The position numbers and the translations under genes are program-made. From assembly GCA_036281075.1 (NCBI GenBank), contig DASUPO010000113.1:1-64000 (forward strand): 64,000 nucleotides of DNA, in the 5' to 3' direction. The DNA is from JAJNBA01 sp036281075. Lineage in GTDB: Bacteria; Actinomycetota; UBA4738; HRBIN12. Shown here piece after piece: positions 51,089-59,776 of this stretch; position 1 is the first letter of the stretch, and each line of letters begins with the position of its first letter. The notes beneath the pieces were generated by a model. The model was not told the origin of the DNA and did no database searches. It was given only the letters and a program-made list of their open reading frames with translations.

Positions 51089-52300
51089 CTAGCGGACCCC
51101 GAGGAACGCCGCGAAGACCCGAGCGTAGACGCGCGCGCCGGCCGCGAGCTCGTCGACGCCGATCGACTCGTCGGCCATGTGCGCCAGGGTGAGCGACCCC
51201 GGCCCCATGATCACCGTCGGGATCCGAGCGTCGTTGATGTAGAAGCGGGCGTCCGTGATCCCGGTGAAGCCGACGAACGGCGGCGCCGCGCCGGTCTCCA
51301 CGGCGGTCGCCTCGCGGACGAGGGAGGCGATCGCCGTGTCGCCCGTCGTCTCGGCAGCCTCGGTCCACTCTCGTATCGTGAGGTCGATCCGGGTCTCGGG
51401 ACGCTCGTCGGCGAGGTCGGCGACCAGGCGGCGGAACGGGGCGAGGACGGCCTCCGGGTCTTCTTCGCCGGGGAGGATCCGCCGGTCGATCTCCACCTCG
51501 CATCGATCCGGCACGACGTTCGGGGCGTTCCCGCCGGCGACCATGGCGGCGTTCACGGTTGGCTCGCCCACCAGGGGATGCACGCGATCGGGCAGGACCT
51601 CGGGCAGCCGGAGCACGAACCGAGACATCATGACGATCGCGTTCACGCCCAGGTGGGGCGTCGAGCCGTGCGCGGCGGCGCCGTGGGCGACGGCGGTCAC
51701 CCACGCGCCGCCGCGCTCGGCGAGCGCGACCGCGAGCTCGGTCGGCTCCCCGACGATCGCGGCGTCCTGCTCGAGCAGACCCTGCTCGAGCAGGACCTTC
51801 GTCCCGTGGATCCCCGCGTGCTCCTCGTCGGCCACGAGGTGGAGGTCGAGCGTCCCGCCGAGCGATCGGCCGGCGCGGCGGACCGCCGCGACGGCCGCGA
51901 GCGCCGACGCGATCGGGCCCTTCATGTCGCAGGCGCCCCGGCCGATCAGCCGGCCGTCGATGACCTCGCCGTCGAACGGACCGTGGGACCAGGTCGCCGG
52001 ATCGCCGGCCGGCACCGTGTCCAGGTGGCCGTTCCACGCGAGCCGGGGCCCGTCCCCCGACCCGAACCGGGCGAGGACGCTCGGCCGGCCCTCGCCGGAG
52101 CGGACGATCCGGAGGTCCGCGCCGAGGGCCGTGAGGATGCCGGCCGCGACCTCGGCGACCTCGTCCTCGGTGCCGCCGGGGTTCTCCGACGGGGCGGCGA
52201 TCAGCGTGCGGGCGAAGCGCACGGCCTCGTCCGGATCGACCGCGTCCGCGGCGGTGTCGGCCGCCGCGGACGCGGGGTCCGCGACGTCCTCGCCTACCAT
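51089..52300 (-). CDS. M20 family metallopeptidase (DapE/ArgE-like)
   Basis: 403-residue dinuclear zinc hydrolase. Zinc ligands and catalytic acids are seen in WNGHLDTVPAGD, GACDMKGPI and ADEEHAGIHG, with the dimerisation domain in the middle and the last ligand in LTLAHMADE. It may cleave N-succinyl-diaminopimelate or N-acylated amino acids; neighbours (not lysine or arginine genes) do not decide. Divergent from the CoA-type Nudix gene with an eight-base gap. Confidence 0.85.
   Translation of the reverse strand: MVGEDVADPASAAADTAADAVDPDEAVRFARTLIAAPSENPGGTEDEVAEVAAGILTALGADLRIVRSGEGRPSVLARFGSGDGPRLAWNGHLDTVPAGDPATWSHGPFDGEVIDGRLIGRGACDMKGPIASALAAVAAVRRAGRSLGGTLDLHLVADEEHAGIHGTKVLLEQGLLEQDAAIVGEPTELAVALAERGGAWVTAVAHGAAAHGSTPHLGVNAIVMMSRFVLRLPEVLPDRVHPLVGEPTVNAAMVAGGNAPNVVPDRCEVEIDRRILPGEEDPEAVLAPFRRLVADLADERPETRIDLTIREWTEAAETTGDTAIASLVREATAVETGAAPPFVGFTGITDARFYINDARIPTVIMGPGSLTLAHMADESIGVDELAAGARVYARVFAAFLGVR
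52295..52300 (+). promoter_or_regulatory. -10 element of CoA-Nudix operon
   Basis: TACCAT, eight bases before the ATG at 52309; it lies over the first codons of the divergent M20 gene. Confidence 0.5.
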
Positions 52301-52308
52301 GGCTGCGG

Positions 52309-52893
52309 ATGCTACACGCGCCCTCCCTGCAGGATGCCCTGGTCGCCGCGCTCGAACCGGCGCCGGCGCACGCGCCGGCGCCGGGCGACCGCCTCGCGGC
52401 TGTCCTCGCGCCGCTCGTGGAGACGCCGGAGCCCTCGCTGATCTTCACGGTGCGCTCGGACGCGCTGTCGCGGCACCCCGGCGAGGTGTCGTTCCCCGGC
52501 GGCCTCGTCGACGAGGGTGAGTCGGCGGCCGACGGCGCGCGCCGCGAGGCCTTCGAGGAGATCGGCCTCGATCCGGCGCTCCCGCGCCTGGTCGGCGCGC
52601 TCCCCCCGGTGCACACGTACGTGTCCTCGATCCTCGTCGTGCCGTTCGTCGGGCTCCTGGCCGAGGCACCTGACCTGTTCGCTGCGGAGGCCGAGATCAA
52701 GGAGATCGTGCGCGTGCCGCTCGCGCGGCTCGCGACGCTCGAGGAGCCGATGGAGCTGCCGCGGGGAGATGGAACGACGTGGCGAGGCTGGGCCTACCCG
52801 CTCGACGAGCACACGATCTGGGGGGCGACGGGCCTGATGCTCCATTCGTTCCTCGAGATCCTGCGGAAGGAGGCGGCATGGACGCTGAGGTGA
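52309..52893 (+). CDS. CoA pyrophosphatase-type Nudix hydrolase
   Basis: 194 residues. The sequence SRHPGEVSFPGGLVDEG combines the UPF0035 signature that marks coenzyme A or peroxisomal-type Nudix enzymes with the start of the Nudix box, which continues to REAFEEIGL. Expected to split CoA or acyl-CoA to acyl-phosphopantetheine and 3',5'-ADP. Its 3' end overlaps the CoA-binding protein gene by 16 bases, an apt partner. Confidence 0.9.
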   Translation: MLHAPSLQDALVAALEPAPAHAPAPGDRLAAVLAPLVETPEPSLIFTVRSDALSRHPGEVSFPGGLVDEGESAADGARREAFEEIGLDPALPRLVGALPPVHTYVSSILVVPFVGLLAEAPDLFAAEAEIKEIVRVPLARLATLEEPMELPRGDGTTWRGWAYPLDEHTIWGATGLMLHSFLEILRKEAAWTLR

Positions 52894-53324
52894 ACGCACG
52901 GCGGAAGGAGCTGCGCCGGCTGCTCGGCGAGGCCGAGACGATCGCCGTCGTGGGGCTCTCGTCGAAGCCGGATCGGCCCTCGTATGAGGTCGCGGAGTAC
53001 CTGCAGGAGCACGGCTACCGGATCGTGCCGGTGAACCCGCAGGAGACCGAGGTCCTGGGCGAACAGGCATACCCGACGCTCGACGACGTGCCGAAGGACA
53101 TCCGGATCGACGTCGTCGACGTCTTCCGTCGTCCGGAGCACACGCCTGACGTGGCACGCGAGGCCGTGGCGATCGGTGCGAAGACCCTGTGGCTCCAGGA
53201 AGGGATCGTGAACGAGGAGGCGTACCGCATCGCGGAGGACGCCGGGCTCCACGTGATCATGGGCGTGTGCATCATGAAGACCCGACAACGGCTGATCGAC
53301 GTGGACGGAGGACCTGAACGATGA
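52878..53324 (+). CDS. CoA-binding domain protein
   Basis: 148-residue Rossmann-like protein of the succinyl-CoA-synthetase alpha N-domain type: IAVVGLSSKPDRPSYEVAEYL, VNPQETEVLG, VDVFRRPEH and WLQEGIVNEEA, then a cysteine in GVCIM. ATG 52878 has AGGAGG just upstream inside the Nudix gene. Family function is unclear. Stop overlaps the next start (ATGA). Confidence 0.9.
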   Translation: MDAEVNARRKELRRLLGEAETIAVVGLSSKPDRPSYEVAEYLQEHGYRIVPVNPQETEVLGEQAYPTLDDVPKDIRIDVVDVFRRPEHTPDVAREAVAIGAKTLWLQEGIVNEEAYRIAEDAGLHVIMGVCIMKTRQRLIDVDGGPER

Positions 53325-53482
53325 CGTGGGAGTACTTCGTGGCGCCGCTGCTCGAGCACAACCCCGGCGAGATCCTGAACAACTTCGGCGAGGACGGTTG
53401 GGAGCTCGTGACGATCGTCCAGCAGCAGACGCCGGCGGGCGGCGTGTCGCTCGTGGCGTACCTGAAGCGCTCGCGCTCCTAG
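53321..53482 (+). CDS. DUF4177-like small protein
   Basis: 53 residues starting MTWEYFVAPLLEH, with DGWELVTIV and AYLKRSRS at the end: the WEY...GWELV pattern is that of DUF4177. Its ATG overlaps the stop of the CoA-binding protein gene by four bases. Function unknown. Confidence 0.75.
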   Translation: MTWEYFVAPLLEHNPGEILNNFGEDGWELVTIVQQQTPAGGVSLVAYLKRSRS

Positions 53483-53492
53483 CCGCGCGACC

Positions 53493-54617
53493 TCACCCAA
53501 GTGCCTGGTCGAGGTCCGCGATCAGGTCGTCGACGTGTTCGATGCCGACCGAGAGCCGGACGAGGTTCGGCGGCACCTCGCACGGCGAGCCGGCCACGCT
53601 GGCGTGCGTCATCGCGCCGGGGACCTCGATCAGGGACTCGACGCCGCCGAGGGACTCGGCCAGGAAGAACAGCTCGGTGCGCTCGGCGACGGCCACCGCC
53701 TCCTCCGCGGAGCCGACCTCGAAGGACACCATCCCGCCGAACGAAGACATCTGCCGCGCGGCGACGTCGTGTCGCGGGTGCGTCGGGAGTCCCGGGTAGT
53801 ACACGCGATCGACGCGGGCGTCCTCGGCGAGCCAGCCGGCCACCGCGGCCGCGTTCTCCGAGTGCTTGGCCATCCGGATCGCGAGCGTCTTCAGGCCGCG
53901 GAGACCGAGGTAGCAGTCCATCGGGCCCGGGACGGCGCCGACGGCGTTCGTAAGGAACGCGAGCGACTCGATCCAGTCCGGGTCGCTCGTCACCGCGACT
54001 CCGCCGATCAGGTCGGAGTGACCCCCGATGTACTTCGTCACGCTGTGCACGACGGCATCGGCGCCCCGCTCGAGCGGTCGCTGGAGCGCGGGGGTGGCGA
54101 AGGTGTTGTCCACGACGACGCGCGCGCCGGCGTCGTGGGCGATCCGCGACACGGCCTCCACGTCCACGACCTTCAGCAGCGGGTTCGACGGCGTCTCGAA
54201 CCAGACGACGCGCGTCTCGTCGCGGATCGCCCCTCGCAGCTCGTCGAGGTCGGCGATGTCGACCGTCGTGAAGGAGAGCCCCCACGGGTCGAGCACCCTG
54301 GCGAGGAGCCGGTAGGTCCCGCCGTACACGTCGTCGGGGATCACGACGTGATCGCCCGGGCGCAGGGACAACAGCAGCGTGGTCTCGGCGGCCATCCCGC
54401 TGCCGAAGGCGAAGGCGCGTGCGCCGCCCTCCAGGGCGGCGAGCGCGGTCTGGAACGCCTCGCGCGTGGGGTTGCCCCCGCGCGCGTAGTCGAACACCTT
54501 CGGCTCGCCGACCGACGGCTGCATGTACGTGGACGTCTGGAAGATCGGGACGTTCACCGACCCGTAGAGCTCGTCGGGATCCTGGCCGGCGTGGATCGCG
54601 GCGGTTTCGAACCTCAT
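53493..54617 (-). CDS. metB: Cystathionine gamma-synthase/lyase
   Basis: PLP enzyme of the Cys/Met metabolism family, 374 residues from ATG 54617, which overlaps the stop of the DUF429 gene by four bases and has GAGGT upstream; ATG 54641 is an alternative. Motifs: YARGGNPTR, FGSGMAA, VVDNTFATP and the PLP lysine in SVTKYIGGHSD. With a cystathionine beta-synthase gene 0.8 kb away it may act as gamma-lyase in reverse transsulfuration; gamma-synthase is the other option. Confidence 0.9.
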   Translation of the reverse strand: MRFETAAIHAGQDPDELYGSVNVPIFQTSTYMQPSVGEPKVFDYARGGNPTREAFQTALAALEGGARAFAFGSGMAAETTLLLSLRPGDHVVIPDDVYGGTYRLLARVLDPWGLSFTTVDIADLDELRGAIRDETRVVWFETPSNPLLKVVDVEAVSRIAHDAGARVVVDNTFATPALQRPLERGADAVVHSVTKYIGGHSDLIGGVAVTSDPDWIESLAFLTNAVGAVPGPMDCYLGLRGLKTLAIRMAKHSENAAAVAGWLAEDARVDRVYYPGLPTHPRHDVAARQMSSFGGMVSFEVGSAEEAVAVAERTELFFLAESLGGVESLIEVPGAMTHASVAGSPCEVPPNLVRLSVGIEHVDDLIADLDQALG

Positions 54618-55456
54618 CGGACCTCGGGGGGCAGCGCCCATCCTCGTCTCCTCAGCTCCTGGGTGGCGTCTCGCCCGTCACGGGCGAGGCGCCACAGCAT
54701 GGACTTGCGCTTCGCGTCGTGACCCGGCGCGAACTCCGAGCGCGTGAGCGCGTGACAGTCGGGGTCGCCGCACGCACAGAAGCGGAACAGCGGCGTGGCG
54801 ACGAACGGCGTCTCCTCGACGCAGGCGACGTACGGCCGGGCCGGCAGCGTCACGACCGGGAGCACGATCACGCCCTCCCGCGGGTCCCCGGGCGAGAAGT
54901 GCTTGCCCTGGAGGGCGAGGAGGCAGGTCAGCGCGCAGAGCCCCGCGTCCACGAGGTCCGCCGAGCCCAGGTGGTCCGTCCGGACGCCCTGGGCCCGCAG
55001 GACCCCCTCCCGCCACGTCCTCTTCCGCACGCCCTTCGGTCGCAGGCACCCGGTCAGGACCGTGGCGCTCCCGTGCGGGAACACCTCCATCGCCGTGCCC
55101 TTCGGGTCGCCCGCCCCGTAGCGTGGGAACCCCGCCTTCGCCGCCGTGCGGAAGACGCGGAACCCCACCTCCATCCAGGCGTAGAACGCATGGCCCTTCC
55201 CGTTCGCGGCGGCGGGCGTGTTGAAGCTGTGGATGTTGAACTCCGAGAGCGTCCGCTCCGTGAGACGCGAACCACTCGTCGTCGCCCAGCCGGGCGGGGA
55301 GTCGATCCCGATCGCGTCGGGCGCGAGGTCCTCGAGCATCCGAGGGAGCCGCTCGAGCCCGACCCGGGGGATCACGTCGAGCGGCACCCGTCGCTCGTCG
55401 ATCAGGACGAGATCGAGCCCCTTGCCGACGCCGACGTCGATCCCGAGCGCGCGCAC
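54614..55456 (-). CDS. DUF429 (predicted RNase H-like) protein
   Basis: 280 residues. The N-terminal GIDVGVGKGLDLVLIDE and APDAIGIDSPPG give acidic residues as in RNase H-like nucleases, and a cysteine cluster (FCACGDPDCHALT) near the C-terminus suggests a metal site. Activity unproven. It lies between cbs and metB and is coupled to metB (ATGA). TAGGCT six bases before its GTG overlaps the cbs stop codon. Confidence 0.75.
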   Translation of the reverse strand: MRALGIDVGVGKGLDLVLIDERRVPLDVIPRVGLERLPRMLEDLAPDAIGIDSPPGWATTSGSRLTERTLSEFNIHSFNTPAAANGKGHAFYAWMEVGFRVFRTAAKAGFPRYGAGDPKGTAMEVFPHGSATVLTGCLRPKGVRKRTWREGVLRAQGVRTDHLGSADLVDAGLCALTCLLALQGKHFSPGDPREGVIVLPVVTLPARPYVACVEETPFVATPLFRFCACGDPDCHALTRSEFAPGHDAKRKSMLWRLARDGRDATQELRRRGWALPPEVR

Positions 55457-55462
55457 GCGCGG

Positions 55463-55468
55463 AGCCTA
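55463..55468 (-). promoter_or_regulatory. -10-like element of DUF429 gene
   Basis: TAGGCT on the minus strand, six bases before GTG 55456; its first three bases are the cbs stop codon, so chance is not excluded. Confidence 0.35.
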
Positions 55469-56839
55469 CGCCCGACGGCGTCGGGCGAGGAACTCGAGGA
55501 GGTCGCTCCGGGTCAGCACCCCGAGCGCCTGGCCCGACTTCGTCACGACGACGGCCGGCGTGCGCTCCAGCTCCGTGAACGCGACCTCGACGGGGGCGTC
55601 CCACTCGACCATCGGGATCGGCGGGCCCATCGCCTCGGCGACGTCGGCCTGCAGCGCGTCCGGGTCGCGGAACACGCGCTCGAGCAGCTCCCGGTCGCGG
55701 ATCGAGCCGACGAACTGCGAGACCTCGGTCGAGGGTTCCCGGACCACCGGCGCCTGGGAGATCCCGTGCTCCTGCAGCGTCTCGACCGCCTGACGGACCT
55801 TGTCGTGCGCGGCCACGGTGATCAGGGCCGGCATCTCCGAGGACTTCGCGGACAGGACCTCCTCGACCCGCACGATCTCGGGCCGCTCGAGCATCCCGTG
55901 CTGGAGCATCCAGGTTTCCGAGTAGAGCTTCGACATGTACTGCCGCCCCGAGTCAGGCAGCAGGACCACGATCGTCGCCTCCGGATCGTCGAGGTTGCGG
56001 GCGACCTGCAGGGCGGCGAAGACCGCGGTACCGCCCGAGCCCCCGACCAGGATCCCCTCCTGTCGGGTGATCGCGCGCGCCGTCAGGAAGGAATCGCGGT
56101 CCGAGACGCGGACGTAGTGATCGACGACGGCCGGGTCGAACGTCGTAGGGAAGAAGTCCTCGCCGATCCCCTCGACGAGGTACGGACGCGGTGTGTCGCC
56201 CGAATACACGGAGCCCTCCGGGTCGGCGCCGACGACGAGGACGTCGGGATCCTGTTCCTTCAGGTAACGGCCCGCGCCGGAGATCGTGCCGCCGGTCCCC
56301 ACGCCGCAGACGAACGCGGCCAGCGCGCCGCCGGTCTGCTGCCAGATCTCGGGGCCCGTGGTCTCGTAGTGCACCTGCGGGTTCACGGGGTTGTGGTACT
56401 GGTTCGGCTGGAAGGCCCCCGGGATCTCGGCGGCCAACCGATCGGCCACCCGGTAGTAGCTCTCCGGCGACTCGGGCGCCACGGCCGTCGGGCAGACCAC
56501 GACCTCGGCGCCGTACGCGCGGAGGAGCGAGATCTTCTCCTGGCTCATCTTGTCGGGCATCACGAAGATGCACCGGTAGCCACGGATCGCGGCGGCGATC
56601 GCCAGGCCGTGGCCCGTGTTCCCCGACGTCGGCTCCACGATCGTGCCGCCCGGCTTCAGGAGGCCGTCCCGCTCGGCCGCCTCGATCATCTTCAGGCCGA
56701 TCCGGTCCTTCACCGAGCCGCCGGGGTTCAGCATCTCGAGCTTCGCCAGGACCCGTGGCTTGACGCCTCGCGTGACGGATCGCAGCCGGACGAGCGGCGT
56801 GTCGCCCATCGCGTCGAGGAACGAGTCGAGCACGGTCAC
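55466..56839 (-). CDS. cbs: Cystathionine beta-synthase
   Basis: 457 residues. A PLP fold-type II domain (1-320) has PLP Lys44 in GGSVKDRIG, EPTSGNTGHG and the GVGTGGTISG phosphate loop. The C-terminus carries two CBS domains (about 335-450) that bind adenosyl ligands. It condenses serine and homocysteine to cystathionine. GTG 56839 has AAGGAGAT just before it, so the longer frame is rejected. First gene of a cbs-DUF429-metB unit. Confidence 0.93.
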   Translation of the reverse strand: MTVLDSFLDAMGDTPLVRLRSVTRGVKPRVLAKLEMLNPGGSVKDRIGLKMIEAAERDGLLKPGGTIVEPTSGNTGHGLAIAAAIRGYRCIFVMPDKMSQEKISLLRAYGAEVVVCPTAVAPESPESYYRVADRLAAEIPGAFQPNQYHNPVNPQVHYETTGPEIWQQTGGALAAFVCGVGTGGTISGAGRYLKEQDPDVLVVGADPEGSVYSGDTPRPYLVEGIGEDFFPTTFDPAVVDHYVRVSDRDSFLTARAITRQEGILVGGSGGTAVFAALQVARNLDDPEATIVVLLPDSGRQYMSKLYSETWMLQHGMLERPEIVRVEEVLSAKSSEMPALITVAAHDKVRQAVETLQEHGISQAPVVREPSTEVSQFVGSIRDRELLERVFRDPDALQADVAEAMGPPIPMVEWDAPVEVAFTELERTPAVVVTKSGQALGVLTRSDLLEFLARRRRA

Positions 56840-56939
56840 GGGATCTCCTTCGCGACCCGAGGAGGTCGGGGAACCATCGTGCCACGCGCCGGAGGGAACG
56901 TCCCGCGCCTCCCCGGTCCGCTGAAGGTGCGGGGGTAGC

Positions 56940-57983
56940 ATGCCGATGTTCCTGGACATGCAGCCACTCACGACGGGAGACGGTGCGGTGACGGACGATG
57001 GGACGTCGCGGGAGGGGCCGGCCGCGGCGATGCCCGGCGTCGACCCCGGCGGCGGCGGCGAGAGCCTTCTCGTGGTCGACGACGACCCGTTCATCGCGCG
57101 CCTGCTCGAGATCGAGCTGAAGGCCGCCGGCTACGACGTGCGCGTCGCGAGCGACGGCGAGCAGGCGCTCGCGGCCGCTCGGGAGCGCCCGCCCCAGCTC
57201 GTCCTGGCCGACGTGATGATGCCCAACATGGACGGGTTCGAGCTCACCCGGCGGCTCCGACAGGACCCGACGACCGCGACCGTGTCGGTGATCATGCTGA
57301 CGGCGCGCGGTCTGTCCGCCGACAAGCTCGAGGGCTTCGCGATCGGTGCGGACGACTACATCGTGAAGCCCTTCGACACCCCCGAGCTCCTCGCCCGGAT
57401 CCGTGGGGTGCTGAACCGCGCGAGCGACACCCGGTCGCTCTCGCCGATGACCGGGCTCGCCGGCAACGTGGCGATCGAGGACGAGATCGAGCGACGCGTT
57501 GCGAGCGCCGAGGCGTTCGCGATCCTCTATGCGGACCTGGACGGGTTCAAGGCCTACAACGACCGGTACGGGTTCCTGCGCGGCGACGAGGTGATCCGGG
57601 AGACCGCCCGCGTGATCGGCGAGGCCACGGCCGCGGTCGTCGGCGCGGAAACGTTCGTGGGCCACGCGGGCGGCGACGATTTCGTGGTGGTGGTGCCGCC
57701 CGAGCACGCGACGGCGACCGCCCAGCGGATCGTGCAGGACTTCGACGAGATGGTCCCGGGTCTCTACGACGTGGACGACCGGGCGAACGGATACGTCGAG
57801 GTGACGAACCGCCGCGGAGATCCGCAACGGTTCCCGCTGCTCACGCTCTCGATCGGCGTCGCGTCGACCGAGAAGCGGGCCTTCCGTCACTACGCTGAGG
57901 CGGTCACCGTCGCGATGGAGATGAAGCAGTACACGAAGGAGACCGGCGCCTCCTCGTGGTCGATCGACCGACGCTCGAGCTGA
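56940..57983 (+). CDS. Response regulator with GGDEF-type output domain
   Basis: 347 residues. The receiver domain (about 42-160) has VVDDD, phospho-acceptor Asp91 in LADVMMPNMDG, and LTARG. The C-terminal domain (about 168-335) is GGDEF-like with active-site sequence AGGDDF at 243-248, a D-for-E change still seen in some diguanylate cyclases. The N-terminal 40 residues are disordered and the start is uncertain. A REC-EAL gene faces it 500 bases downstream. Confidence 0.88.
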   Translation: MPMFLDMQPLTTGDGAVTDDGTSREGPAAAMPGVDPGGGGESLLVVDDDPFIARLLEIELKAAGYDVRVASDGEQALAAARERPPQLVLADVMMPNMDGFELTRRLRQDPTTATVSVIMLTARGLSADKLEGFAIGADDYIVKPFDTPELLARIRGVLNRASDTRSLSPMTGLAGNVAIEDEIERRVASAEAFAILYADLDGFKAYNDRYGFLRGDEVIRETARVIGEATAAVVGAETFVGHAGGDDFVVVVPPEHATATAQRIVQDFDEMVPGLYDVDDRANGYVEVTNRRGDPQRFPLLTLSIGVASTEKRAFRHYAEAVTVAMEMKQYTKETGASSWSIDRRSS

Positions 57984-57996
57984 GCGGCCGCCTGCC

Positions 57997-58479
57997 GTGA
58001 CCCGCTCGGGACGGACACCCCGCCCGATCGTGATCGAGGTCCTGGAGACGATGCCCGGACCGCCCGAGGTCGTCTGGGCGCTGATCACCGACTGGGAGAA
58101 CCAGGACGACTGGATGCTCGAGGCCTCCGACTTCGAGGTGATCGGCGAACGGCGCGAGGGCGTCGGCGTGGAGGCCGAGGCCACGGTGCGGATCGCGGGC
58201 CTCCGGACGCGGGATCGGATCCGCGTCGGGCTCTGGGAGCCGCCCCGGATCCTCGTGATCGATCACCTCGGCTGGGTGAAGGGCACGGGCGAGATCCAGC
58301 TGGTCCCGATCGAGGGCGGGACCCGGCTGCGCTGGCGGGAGTCGCTGTTCGCACCGAGGCTCCTCGGACCGATCGGCCGGGTGGGGCTCCGGTTCTTCGC
58401 GCCGCTGCTGCGTCGCACGTTCCGCCGGGACCTGCGCGTGCTCCGGAGCCTCGTGCGGTCGCGGGCAGGCGGCGACTGA
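57997..58479 (+). CDS. SRPBCC family protein
   Basis: 160-residue START/Bet v1-like fold: IEVLETMPGPPEVVWALITDWENQDDW is the typical first strand-helix segment, and WRESLF with a basic C-terminal helix ends it. Likely binds a hydrophobic ligand. It starts 14 bases after the REC-GGDEF gene. Confidence 0.8.
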   Translation: MTRSGRTPRPIVIEVLETMPGPPEVVWALITDWENQDDWMLEASDFEVIGERREGVGVEAEATVRIAGLRTRDRIRVGLWEPPRILVIDHLGWVKGTGEIQLVPIEGGTRLRWRESLFAPRLLGPIGRVGLRFFAPLLRRTFRRDLRVLRSLVRSRAGGD

Positions 58480-58481
58480 AC

Positions 58482-59675
58482 TCAGCCGAGCGGCGCGGGT
58501 CGGCCCAGGTGGAAGCCCTGGCCGTATCGGACGCCGAGGTGGCGGAGGGCTTCCAGCTCGCCGACCGTCTCGATCCCTTCGGCGAGGATCGTCATGTCCG
58601 TGTCCTCGGCGAACGAGATCAGCGCCGCCGCCAGCGCGCGCCGTCCGGTGTCCCGATCGATCCCGCGGGTGAGGGAGATGTCCATCTTCACCATGTCAGG
58701 CGCGAGCTGCAGCGCGTGCCGCAGGCTCGCGTAGCCGGCGCCGACGTCGTCGACGGCGACGCGGAGCCCGCGCTCGCGGAGGGGCGCCAGCCCCTCCGCG
58801 AGGGCCCCGTAGTCGTCGATCGCCTCGTGTTCGGTGATCTCGAGCACGAGGCGATCCTCGATCCCGGCCAGCCGCTCGACGAACCCCGGCGACACGGCCG
58901 CGCGATGCGAGGCGTTCACGGCGAGGAACGCGCCGTCGTGGATCTTCGGCAGTCCCCGGAGGGCCTCGAGCAGCGTCCGGAGCTCGAGCTGGAGCCCGAG
59001 CTCGCAGGCGATCGCGTCGGAGAACCAACGGTCCGGCGAGCGGACGGGGATCGATCCGAACCGCGCGAGCGCCTCGACCCCGATCCGCGTTCGCGTCTCC
59101 AGGTCGACGACCGGCTGGTACACGATCCAGACCCCGTGCCCCGATACGAAGCGCTCCACGTCGCCGCGGATCGCGTCGTCCGCCTCGCGCTCGATCTCCT
59201 CGCGCCGGAGCTGCGTCGCGAGCTCCGCGACGACGCCCGTCATCACCTCGGCGGACAAGCTCGTTCCGCCCCGAGCGACCGTCGCGATCCCGTCCACGAG
59301 CTCGTCCGCGGCCGTTCCTTTCACCAGGTAGCCGACCGCCCCGGCCCGGAGCATCGCCAGGACGTTCGCCCGGTCCTCGTACGCGGAGAGCGCGACCACG
59401 CGCGTGCCCGGGGACACGCGCGTGATGCCGCGCGCGGCGTGCGGCCCGCCGCCCTCGGGCATCCGGACGTCGACGAGCGCGACGTCCGGTCGGTTCTCCT
59501 CCGCCATCCGGATCGCCTCCTCCGCGTCCGCAGCGGTCCCGACGAGCTCGACGCGCTCCTCGTGGCCGAGGAGCTCCGTGAGCGCGGTTCGGAGCGCGGG
59601 CTCGTCGTCGGCGAGCAGGACCCTGATCGGGTCGGTCCGCGGGACGAGACGGAGGAAGCTTCCGTCGGAGGCCAT
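58482..59675 (-). CDS. Response regulator with EAL phosphodiesterase domain
   Basis: 397 residues. Receiver domain (17-135) with ADDE, phospho-acceptor Asp69 and Lys119 in YLVKG; EAL domain (about 175-397) with EAL at 201-203 (GVEALARF), VNAS, LEITEHE, VDDVGAG, KMDISL and LAEGIET. The metal-binding and catalytic residues look complete, so it probably degrades c-di-GMP. ATG follows TACCGT by eight bases. It converges on the REC-GGDEF/SRPBCC pair. Confidence 0.9.
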   Translation of the reverse strand: MASDGSFLRLVPRTDPIRVLLADDEPALRTALTELLGHEERVELVGTAADAEEAIRMAEENRPDVALVDVRMPEGGGPHAARGITRVSPGTRVVALSAYEDRANVLAMLRAGAVGYLVKGTAADELVDGIATVARGGTSLSAEVMTGVVAELATQLRREEIEREADDAIRGDVERFVSGHGVWIVYQPVVDLETRTRIGVEALARFGSIPVRSPDRWFSDAIACELGLQLELRTLLEALRGLPKIHDGAFLAVNASHRAAVSPGFVERLAGIEDRLVLEITEHEAIDDYGALAEGLAPLRERGLRVAVDDVGAGYASLRHALQLAPDMVKMDISLTRGIDRDTGRRALAAALISFAEDTDMTILAEGIETVGELEALRHLGVRYGQGFHLGRPAPLG

Positions 59676-59683
59676 CGCGCCGG

Positions 59684-59689
59684 ACGGTA
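59684..59689 (-). promoter_or_regulatory. -10 element of REC-EAL gene
   Basis: TACCGT on the minus strand, eight bases before ATG 59675. Confidence 0.45.
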
Positions 59690-59776
59690 CCTGCGCGTTC
59701 GGGGCCGCTCAAGCACCCGGCTACCATCTCCGCCGTAGCCCGGGTGGGGGTTACCCGAACGGAGGTACCGTCCAGG

